Below are positions 8,024-13,461 of a stretch of DNA of 13,461 bases, in pieces. The DNA comes from Trueperaceae bacterium (GTDB lineage Bacteria; Deinococcota; Deinococci; Deinococcales; Trueperaceae). Location: positions 1 through 13,461 of the forward strand of contig SKMG01000427.1 of assembly GCA_007121175.1 (NCBI GenBank), read 5' to 3'. Position 1 is the stretch's first letter. The number at the start of each line of letters is the position of its first letter. A program made the position numbers and the translations under genes. The notes beneath the pieces are model-generated. The model worked only from the letters and a program-made list of their open reading frames with translations. It did no database searches and had not been told where the DNA came from.

Positions 8024-8064
8024 GCGCGCCCTCGACGCCCCGCACCGACGGTGCCTAGGCGCGC
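8024..8064. terminator. Nested inverted repeat between convergent genes, possible bidirectional terminator
   Basis: An outer pair GCGCGCC (8024-8030) and GGCGCGC (8058-8064) encloses an inner perfect hairpin GCACC-GAC-GGTGC (8042-8054). It fills the 35-base gap between the stops of the adenosyltransferase gene (8019) and pyrD (8055) and runs a few bases into the pyrD end. There is no T run on either side, so it is not a classic intrinsic terminator; position is the main support. Confidence 0.35.
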
Positions 8065-9155
8065 ACCATTACCTCGTGCCGCGCGTCGCGCTCATCGAGC
8101 CAGGTCTGCAGGTCGGGCGCTCCCACGGCATCGAGCCAGCGCACCAGGCCGCGAGCGAGCTTCCGGGCCATGAAGGGGCCTTCGTAGATCCAGCCGGTGT
8201 AGACGTGCACCAGGCTGGCGCCGGCCTCGAGCCGCTCGATGACGTCGGCTGCGCTCTCGATTCCGCCCGAGGCGACCAGCGGCAGGCGCGTGCGCTGCCG
8301 CAACGAACGCAGCACCGCCAGCGCTCGCGGCGCCAGCGGCGGACCCGAGAGGCCGCCGGCTTCGCCCGGGTCGACGCGCAGCGTGTCGCGAGCCACGGTC
8401 GTGTTGGTGGCGATCAGGCCGTCGAGGGCGGCGGCCTCGGCAGCCGCCGTGACGACGTCGAGCGCGCTCTCGTCGAGGTCGGGGGAGACCTTCAGCAGCA
8501 TCGGCTTGGGCCCGAGCTCTGAGCGAAGCTCGCCGATCCGGCCCAGCAGAGGTTCGAGGTACGCCTGCTCCTGCAGCGTGCGCAGCCCGGGCGTGTTGGG
8601 CGAGCTCACGTTGAGCACCAGGTAGTCGGCCACCGGCCACACCGCTCGCAGCGCCTGCTCGTAGTCGAGCACGGCGTCGTGCAGCTCGGCGTCGCGGCTC
8701 TTGCCGACGTTGATGCCGAGCGGAGCGTCGGGCCACCAAGGCCGCGCCCTGGCCGTGCGCAGGCGACCGGCGATCGCGCTCGCCCCGAGGTTGTTGAAGC
8801 CCATCCGGTTGATCAGCGCGCGTTCGGCGACGAGCCGGTACAGCCGGGGGCGCGGGTTGCCCGGTTGGGCTCTCGCGGTGACGGTGCCTAGGTCTGCGGT
8901 GCCGAAGCCGAGGGCCGGCCAGGCCGCGGCGGCGTCGGCGTTCTTGTCGAAGCCGGCGGCGAGGCCGATCGGGTTGGCGAACTCGAGACCGAAGCGGCGC
9001 ACCCGCAGCCGTGGTTCGACCGGCATGAACACGGTCCTGATGAGCCGCAGCGCTGCTGGATGGCGGTCGCTGAACGCCAGCGCGCGCATGACCAGCTCAT
9101 GGACCTGCTCAGGCTCGAGGCGGAACATCAGGCCCCGCACCAGGGCGTACGACAC
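8055..9155 (-). CDS. pyrD: Dihydroorotate dehydrogenase, class 2 (quinone-dependent)
   Basis: 366 aa; oxidises dihydroorotate to orotate in pyrimidine synthesis, passing electrons through FMN to membrane quinone. The N-terminal helical part (about 1-50, beginning SYALVRGLMFRLEPEQVHE) is the membrane/quinone-binding extension that marks class 2. FMN and substrate motifs follow in order: AAGFDKN (66-72), NRMGFNN (116-122), INVGKS (148-153), LNVSSPNTPGLR (181-192) with the class 2 catalytic serine, LKVSPDL (221-227), TNTT (250-253), GGLSG (267-271), ASGGI (295-299) and VYTGWIYEGP (318-327). The start is GTG at 9155, only 6 bases after the SDR stop on the same strand, so the two are probably one transcript. 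No other pyr gene is adjacent. Confidence 0.96.
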   Translation of the reverse strand: MSYALVRGLMFRLEPEQVHELVMRALAFSDRHPAALRLIRTVFMPVEPRLRVRRFGLEFANPIGLAAGFDKNADAAAAWPALGFGTADLGTVTARAQPGNPRPRLYRLVAERALINRMGFNNLGASAIAGRLRTARARPWWPDAPLGINVGKSRDAELHDAVLDYEQALRAVWPVADYLVLNVSSPNTPGLRTLQEQAYLEPLLGRIGELRSELGPKPMLLKVSPDLDESALDVVTAAAEAAALDGLIATNTTVARDTLRVDPGEAGGLSGPPLAPRALAVLRSLRQRTRLPLVASGGIESAADVIERLEAGASLVHVYTGWIYEGPFMARKLARGLVRWLDAVGAPDLQTWLDERDARHEVMVRA

Positions 9156-9161
9156 GCTCGA

Positions 9162-9902
9162 TCAGCGCCGCGCCGGCTGGCTGGGCCGGATCTCGATCTT
9201 CGATGGCAGCGCCCGGGCGTCGAGGCGCGCGAGGTACAGCACCGTCTCGGCGATGTCGTCCGGCTGCAGCTTCCAGGCGTCCTCGGGAGCCGGCTCACGG
9301 CCGCTGAAGTGGGTCGCGACCGAGCCGGGCATGATCGTCGACACGCGCACGCCGCGCTCGCGGAGGTCGAGCATCACCGCCTGGGTGAAGCCGAGCAGGC
9401 CGAACTTCGAGGCGTTGTAGGCGCTGCCGCCGGCGAAGAAGTTCGCGCCCGCCAGCGAGCCGATCGTGACGAGCAGCCCGGCGCTGTCTTCCAGCGCGCC
9501 TACGGTCGCCTTGACGGTGTTGAACACGCCCGTGAGGTTGGTGTCGATGACCGCGTGCCAGTCCTCGGGATCGAGGTCGACGACCGAGCCGAAGGCGCCG
9601 ATACCGGCGTTGGCGACCACCAGGTCGATCCCGCCGAATCGTGAGATGGTGGCCTCGACGGCGGCCTGCAAGCTCGCAGGATCGCGCACGTCGGCGATCG
9701 ACCCGAGCGCGGCGGGCTCGGAGGCGTCCGCTCGCCGCGATGCGGCAGCGTCGAGCGCGGCCAGCGTCGCCGCCAGGGCCTCCTCGTCGCGCCCGGTGAG
9801 GCTCACGCGCATGCCGGCGGCGACCAGCGCCTCCGACACGCCGCGCCCGATACCTCTGCTGCCACCGGTGACGAATGCCGTCTTGCCGCTGAGATCTCGC
9901 AT
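9162..9902 (-). CDS. Short-chain dehydrogenase/reductase (SDR), substrate unknown
   Basis: 246-aa classical SDR with a Rossmann fold. TGGSRGIG (12-19) is the cofactor glycine motif, NAG is at 98-100, and the catalytic set is S149, Y162 and K166 (YNASK). TGRDE (36-40) at the end of the second strand suggests NADP(H) through the arginine. The stretch 51-72, rich in Ala and Asp, is a little longer than usual before DVRD. The start ATG at 9902 has no SD sequence but has a -10 box directly in front. The gene leads a two-gene unit with pyrD, which does not reveal its substrate; 3-ketoacyl-ACP reductase-like and sugar or ketone reductase roles are all open. Confidence 0.92.
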   Translation of the reverse strand: MRDLSGKTAFVTGGSRGIGRGVSEALVAAGMRVSLTGRDEEALAATLAALDAAASRRADASEPAALGSIADVRDPASLQAAVEATISRFGGIDLVVANAGIGAFGSVVDLDPEDWHAVIDTNLTGVFNTVKATVGALEDSAGLLVTIGSLAGANFFAGGSAYNASKFGLLGFTQAVMLDLRERGVRVSTIMPGSVATHFSGREPAPEDAWKLQPDDIAETVLYLARLDARALPSKIEIRPSQPARR

Positions 9903-9908
9903 GGGACG

Positions 9909-9914
9909 AGGCTA
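9909..9914 (-). promoter_or_regulatory. Candidate -10 box for the SDR-pyrD unit, leaderless type
   Basis: On the minus strand TAGCCT (TANNNT) ends 6 bases before the ATG at 9902, so transcription should begin at or next to the start codon. No SD sequence is present. The arrangement matches that in front of the cobalamin adenosyltransferase gene. Confidence 0.48.
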
Positions 9915-9950
9915 CCACGCTCGATCACGCCCCCCCGGCGCCCCTCGCGG

Positions 9951-9956
9951 TATCGT
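9951..9956 (+). promoter_or_regulatory. Candidate -10 box for the phosphatase-scpA unit
   Basis: TATCGT lies 10 bases before the ATG at 9967, which would give a leader of only a few bases. It shares the 64-base region 9903-9966 with the opposite-facing -10 box of the SDR gene; a run of seven C bases (9930-9936) lies between them. Confidence 0.4.
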
Positions 9957-9966
9957 GCCGACGCTG

Positions 9967-10596
9967 ATGCGCCGCCTGACCCTCATCCGCCACGGCCTCA
10001 CCGACTGGAACCGGTGCGGTCGCTTTCAGGGGCGCAGCGATGTCCCGCTCACCGAAGCGGGCCGCGAGCAGGCGCGGAGGCTGCACGGGCGCGCGCCGGA
10101 GCTCGGCCACGTCGACGCCCTCGTCAGCAGCCCCTCGCTGCGCGCGTCGCAGACGGCCGAGTTGGCGTTCCCGGACTACCCCCTGGAGCGAGACGAGCGC
10201 CTGCGCGAGATCGACTTCGGCGTCTTCGAGGGCCGCACCATGCCAGAGAACCAGGCGCATCCGGCGTGGGGCTGGTGGACGAGCGACCCGATCCGGCGTC
10301 CGGCGCCGCGAGGCGAGTCCTACGGCGGTCTCCAGGCGCGGGCGGTGGCGTGGCTCGAGGAGGCTGGCGAGCGCTGGTCGGGGGCTCACGTGGTGGCGGT
10401 GAGCCACTCGGGCACGATCCAGATGCTGCTCGCTCACCTCTTCGGCGTCGCACGGCCGCGCTGGACGACCCGCGTCGACATCGGCCACACCGCCATCAGC
10501 CAGGTGCGCTTCGAGGCGGGCATGACCGTGATCGAGCGCATCAACGACGTAGGGCACCTCGTGGCGCAGACCGGCGACGGCGGTTTCGGGGCGTGA
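9967..10596 (+). CDS. Histidine phosphatase family (phosphoglycerate mutase-like) protein
   Basis: 209 aa of the branch-1 histidine phosphatase superfamily. LIRHGLTDWN (6-15) holds the phosphohistidine RHG motif, SSPSLRASQTA (54-64) the second phosphate-binding arginine, LREIDFGVFEG (79-89) the proton-donor glutamate region, and VSHSGT (145-150) the second catalytic histidine. These enzymes act as phosphatases or mutases on small phosphoesters such as phosphoglycerate, alpha-ribazole phosphate or fructose bisphosphate. The substrate cannot be read here. An alpha-ribazole phosphatase (CobC) role could be imagined given the B12 gene about 2 kb away, but there is no direct support. The frame is open far upstream, yet the ATG at 9967 places RHG at residues 8-10 as usual. 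Its stop overlaps the scpA start (GTGA 10593-10596). Confidence 0.9.
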   Translation: MRRLTLIRHGLTDWNRCGRFQGRSDVPLTEAGREQARRLHGRAPELGHVDALVSSPSLRASQTAELAFPDYPLERDERLREIDFGVFEGRTMPENQAHPAWGWWTSDPIRRPAPRGESYGGLQARAVAWLEEAGERWSGAHVVAVSHSGTIQMLLAHLFGVARPRWTTRVDIGHTAISQVRFEAGMTVIERINDVGHLVAQTGDGGFGA

Positions 10597-11471
10597 ACGG
10601 CGGCGCTGGAGCCGGCCTCGTGGGCGAGGCGAGCCCTGTCGCGGCCGACGCGGCCGAGGCGAGCCCTGTCGCGGCCGACGCGGCCGAGGCCGGCTCCGTC
10701 GAGCGGCGCGCCGATGGCTCGAGCGCGGGCAGCGCCGCCGACCGTAGCCCGCTCGGTTTCGTGGTCGATCAGGACGGTTTCCGTGGCACCTTAGCCGAGC
10801 TGGCGACGGCGTTGCGCCGAGGGCGCGTCGAGCCCACGGCGCTCGACCTGCTGAGGTTGGTCGAGGACTTCCTGGCATACTTCGAGCTGCACGCCCAGCG
10901 CGACCTCGACGCGGCGAGCGAGGCGTTGCCGGCGGTGGCGGGGGTGGTCGAGCTGAAGCTGCGGCTGCTGCTCCCGCGTCCGCCGCGCGGCGAGGACGAG
11001 ACGGAGTGTGAGCTGCACGACGAGGTGACGCTGGCTGTCGAGTCGCTGGCTCGGCTCGAGCAGGCCATCGCCTTCTTGCAGCGCCGCCGCGAGCAGCGCC
11101 GGCACCTCGTCGCCGCGCGTGCGCCTCGGATCGACTTCCCGCGCCGGTTCGCGCCGACCCGGGTGGCGCTGGCACGGCTCGCGGCTCTCGCCGCGCGGTA
11201 TCGCGAGAGCGCCTACTTCGAGCTGCTGCGCGAGCGGCTGAGCGTGCCCGAGGCGATGCGCCGCCTGCTGGAGCGGCTCGGACGGCAGACGCGAGCCGAC
11301 CTCGACAGCCTCACCACACCATCGGACTGGGCCACCCGCACGGTGTACTTCGTGGGGCTGCTGGAGCTCGTGCGCGAACGGCGCGTGCGCGCCGATCAGG
11401 GTGCTGCGTACCAGCCGATCGTGGTCGAGCGGCTCGCCGGCGGCGAGCAGCAGCTCGACGCAGCCGAGTGA
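10593..11471 (+). CDS. scpA: Segregation and condensation protein A (kleisin), divergent
   Basis: 292 aa, read from the GTG that overlaps the phosphatase stop. Residues 1-55 are low complexity (Ala, Ser, Gly, Asp) and contain two copies of EASPVAADAA. The conserved part starts at FVVDQDGFRGTLAELATAL (56-74), equivalent to the F.GPLDLLL region of ScpA, followed by a helical Smc-binding part with ELKLRLLLPRP (120-130). A charged middle (140-180) follows, and the C-terminal winged helix TVYFVGLLELVRERRVRADQ (250-269) has the family pattern, then IVVER. ScpA joins Smc and ScpB in the condensin that organises and segregates the chromosome. The usual partner scpB is not next to it here. The N-terminal match is weak, so ScpA is identified mainly by the end pattern and overall layout. 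An internal GTG at codon 57 is too far into the conserved part to be preferred. Confidence 0.75.
   Translation: MNGGAGAGLVGEASPVAADAAEASPVAADAAEAGSVERRADGSSAGSAADRSPLGFVVDQDGFRGTLAELATALRRGRVEPTALDLLRLVEDFLAYFELHAQRDLDAASEALPAVAGVVELKLRLLLPRPPRGEDETECELHDEVTLAVESLARLEQAIAFLQRRREQRRHLVAARAPRIDFPRRFAPTRVALARLAALAARYRESAYFELLRERLSVPEAMRRLLERLGRQTRADLDSLTTPSDWATRTVYFVGLLELVRERRVRADQGAAYQPIVVERLAGGEQQLDAAE
10625..10690 (+). repeat. 30-bp tandem repeat, two full copies plus partial, in scpA N terminus
   Basis: The unit starting GAGGCGAGCCCTGTCGCGGC occurs at 10626-10655 and again at 10656-10685 without mismatch, followed by GAGGC of a third. The period is a multiple of three, so each copy encodes EASPVAADAA and the frame is kept. 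It looks like a recent duplication in a disordered tail of the protein. Confidence 0.9.
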
Positions 11472-11529
11472 GCGGGAGTCGCGGAGCCGAAATCGGTAGC
11501 AGCGGCGAGGCGGACCGGGCCGCGCTGGA

Positions 11530-13368
11530 TCACGCGCTGGCGAGCGCCGCGTCGGCTTCCCGCGCGAGCTCGTCACGCTTCGCCTCGCGCTTGCGTTGGT
11601 GCGGGTCGAGCGTCCGCTTGCGCAGACGGAGGTGCTTGGGTGTCACCTCGAGCAGCTCATCGTCGGCGAGGTACTCGAGGCACTCCTCGAGCGTGAGCGT
11701 CTTCGGCGGCACGAGCAGTACGTTGTCGTCCGACCCTGCTGCGCGCACGTTGGTGAGCTTCTTGTTCTTGGTCAGGTTCACGTCGAGATCGCCGGTGCGG
11801 TTGTTGGCGCCGACCACCATGCCCACGTACACCTCGGTACCCGGCCCGACGAAGAACACGCCGCGGTCTTGCAGCTTCCAGATGGCGTAGGCGAAGGCCT
11901 CGCCCTGTTCCATGGTGACGAGCGAACCGAACACGCGCGTACGCAGCGGGCCCACGTAGGGCGCATAACCGTCGAAGACGTGGCTCAGCAGGCCCTCGCC
12001 CTGGGTCATCGACAGGAACTGCGTGCGGAAGCCGAACAGCGCGCGGCTCGGCATCGAGAAGGTGAGCCGCGCCCGATCGCCGCGCTGCTGCAGGTCGAGC
12101 AGCTGCCCACGGCGCGTGGAGAGCGCCTCCATCACCGCGCCCATCGACTCGGCGCTCACGTCGGCCACGACCTTCTCGAACGGCTCGCAGCGGACGCCCT
12201 CGATCGTCTTCATGATCACCTGCGGGCGCGACACCGAGCACTCGAAGCCCTCGCGTCGCATCTGCTCGATCAGGATCGACAGGTGCAGCTCGCCACGCCC
12301 GGACACCCGGTACGACTCGCCACCGAGCGGCTCGACCCGCAACGCCACGTTGGTGAGGAGCTCGCGCTCGAGCCGCTCGGCGATGTGCCGGCTGGTGACG
12401 TAGCGGCCGTCGCGCCCGGCGAAGGGGCTGGTGTTGGGCGAGAAGGTGACGCTCACCGTCGGTTCGTCGACGCTCCTGCGCGGCAGCGCTTCGGGAGCCT
12501 CGGGGGCGGTGATGGTCTCGCCGATCTGGATCTCGTCGATACCGGCTACCGCCACGATGTCGCCGGCGATCACGCGCTCGACCTCCAGGCGCTGCAACCC
12601 GAGGTGCGTGTAGACCTTCTTCAGCCGCGACCTCACCTCGCCGCCGTCGGCCGTGAGCCGCAGCACCACGTCGCCCGCCGCGGCGCTGCCGCGCGTGACG
12701 CGCCCGATCGCGATGCGCCCGAGGAAGTCCGAGTAGTCGAGATTCGCGACCTGTAGCTGGAACGGTCCCCGAACGTCGCCGCTAGCCACGGGCGCGTGCA
12801 GGGCGATGGTCTCGAACAGCGGTGTCAGGTCCTCGCCCTCCGGCTCGCCATCGCGCCAGGCGCGGCCTTCTCTCGCCACGGCGTGGACGATGGGGAAATC
12901 GAGCTGCTCGTCGTCGGCCCCGAGCTCCACCATCAGGTCGAAGGTGAGACTCGCGACCTCGTCGGGGCGAGCGTCCTTGCGGTCGACCTTGTTGATCACC
13001 ACGATCGGCCGCAGCCCCAGCGCCAGCGCCTTACGCAGCACGAAGCGCGTCTGCGGCATGGGTCCCTCGGCTGCGTCGACGAGCAGCAGGCACGAGTCGA
13101 CCATGCCGAGGGCGCGTTCGACCTCGCCGCCGAAGTCGGCGTGCCCGGGCGTGTCGACGATGTTCACCCGTTCGCCTCGCCACTCCACGGCGGTGTTCTT
13201 CGCCAGGATGGTGATGCCGCGCTCGCGCTCCAGCGCGTTGCTGTCCATCACGCGCTCCACCACCTGCTGATGGGCGCCGAAGACGTTGGCCTGGCGCAGC
13301 ATGCCGTCGACCAGCGTGGTCTTGCCGTGATCGACGTGGGCGATGATGGCGAGGTTGCGGTAACGCAT
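11530..13368 (-). CDS. typA: Translational GTPase TypA/BipA
   Basis: 612 aa; ribosome-associated GTPase of the EF-G/LepA group, involved in 50S subunit assembly and in stress and low-temperature growth. G motifs are in place: AHVDHGKTT (10-18), RGITI (50-54), DTPGH (72-76) and NKVDR (126-130). Domain II, the EF-G-like domains III and V (including [19 protein letters not shown]) and the BipA-specific C-terminal domain follow, ending with [14 protein letters not shown] and [12 protein letters not shown], so the protein is full length. The ATG at 13368 ([16 protein letters not shown]) is chosen because it has an SD sequence and the normal N terminus; an upstream ATG at 13416 would add 16 unrelated residues. 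It converges on scpA with a 58-base gap in which I see no convincing terminator. Confidence 0.97.
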   Translation of the reverse strand: MRYRNLAIIAHVDHGKTTLVDGMLRQANVFGAHQQVVERVMDSNALERERGITILAKNTAVEWRGERVNIVDTPGHADFGGEVERALGMVDSCLLLVDAAEGPMPQTRFVLRKALALGLRPIVVINKVDRKDARPDEVASLTFDLMVELGADDEQLDFPIVHAVAREGRAWRDGEPEGEDLTPLFETIALHAPVASGDVRGPFQLQVANLDYSDFLGRIAIGRVTRGSAAAGDVVLRLTADGGEVRSRLKKVYTHLGLQRLEVERVIAGDIVAVAGIDEIQIGETITAPEAPEALPRRSVDEPTVSVTFSPNTSPFAGRDGRYVTSRHIAERLERELLTNVALRVEPLGGESYRVSGRGELHLSILIEQMRREGFECSVSRPQVIMKTIEGVRCEPFEKVVADVSAESMGAVMEALSTRRGQLLDLQQRGDRARLTFSMPSRALFGFRTQFLSMTQGEGLLSHVFDGYAPYVGPLRTRVFGSLVTMEQGEAFAYAIWKLQDRGVFFVGPGTEVYVGMVVGANNRTGDLDVNLTKNKKLTNVRAAGSDDNVLLVPPKTLTLEECLEYLADDELLEVTPKHLRLRKRTLDPHQRKREAKRDELAREADAALASA

Positions 13369-13373
13369 GCGAG

Positions 13374-13378
13374 CTCCC
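13374..13378 (-). promoter_or_regulatory. Shine-Dalgarno sequence for typA
   Basis: GGGAG on the minus strand lies 5 bases before the ATG at 13368 and decides between this start and the upstream in-frame ATG at 13416. Confidence 0.5.
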
Positions 13379-13414
13379 GGGGACGCGGCCGAAGGACGCC
13401 GAGTCCAAGGCGGC

Positions 13415-13420
13415 ATCCTA
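13415..13420 (-). promoter_or_regulatory. Candidate -10 box for typA
   Basis: TAGGAT on the minus strand would start RNA near 13408, giving a leader of about 40 bases that contains the SD sequence. It also overlaps the upstream ATG at 13414-13416, which argues against that ATG being used. No clear -35 box is visible. The rest of 13421-13461 shows nothing I can assign. Confidence 0.33.
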
Positions 13421-13461
13421 GCAGACCGCCGCCTGGTGCGGCCGTCGGGCGCGACCGCGTG

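Noticed and set aside
9466..9966. Long upstream extension of the phosphatase frame
   Set aside because: It runs through the opposite SDR gene and adds no family sequence; the RHG motif belongs within the first ten residues.
11472..11529. Terminator between convergent scpA and typA
   Set aside because: Only 4-bp stems (such as CCGA-AA-TCGG) are visible with no T run; not distinguishable from chance.
13369..13416. 16-residue N-terminal extension of TypA from the ATG at 13416
   Set aside because: The extension is unlike TypA N termini, the ATG overlaps a likely -10 box, and an SD sequence supports the ATG at 13368.

Overview
The window is very GC-rich and densely coding. It carries ten intact protein genes plus one gene cut by the left edge, and no gap between genes exceeds 100 bases. 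I see no tRNA, rRNA, CRISPR array, insertion sequence or phage gene. The gene content and a CrtO protein that closely matches my memory of the Deinococcus radiodurans ketolase suggest a high-GC Deinococcota-like lineage, possibly the Trueperaceae side. TANNNT -10 boxes lying directly in front of start codons (leaderless promoters, common in Deinococcus) fit this. A Chloroflexota/Thermomicrobia or actinobacterial origin cannot be excluded from sequence reading alone.

Region 1 (1-7373, + strand) is a carotenoid operon: crtB (phytoene synthase, 5' end missing), crtO (carotenoid 4-ketolase), a three-part membrane fusion joining both halves of the heterodimer-type lycopene cyclase (CrtYc-CrtYd) to the carotenoid 1,2-hydratase CruF, a PlsC-type acyltransferase, a family-2 glycosyltransferase resembling CruG/CrtQ, and a CrtD-like 3,4-desaturase. 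The last five genes are joined by four consecutive 4-base stop/start overlaps (ATGA, ATGA, ATGA, GTGA). Together they predict this route: GGPP to phytoene, then lycopene (CrtI not in the window), then cyclisation of one end to gamma-carotene. The open psi end is then hydrated at C-1' and desaturated at C-3',4', the beta ring is ketolated at C-4, and the tertiary hydroxyl is glycosylated and the sugar acylated. The predicted product is a monocyclic keto-carotenoid glycoside fatty acid ester, related to deinoxanthin, keto-myxocoxanthin or Meiothermus-type pigments.

Region 2 (7374-9902) holds a PduO-type cob(I)alamin adenosyltransferase on the + strand, apparently with a leaderless promoter. It converges on a minus-strand pair, an SDR oxidoreductase followed 6 bases later by class 2 dihydroorotate dehydrogenase (pyrD). 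A nested inverted repeat sits where the two transcription units meet.

Region 3 (9903-11471, + strand) starts with a 64-base divergent promoter region shared with the SDR gene. It continues with a histidine-phosphatase-family protein that overlaps by 4 bases a divergent scpA (condensin kleisin), whose N terminus carries a 30-bp tandem repeat.

Region 4 (11472-13461) is typA/bipA on the minus strand, converging on scpA, with its own SD sequence and a candidate -10 box near the right edge.

The most unusual item is the CrtYc-CrtYd-CruF fusion, which would place ring formation at one end of lycopene and hydration of the other end in a single membrane polypeptide.
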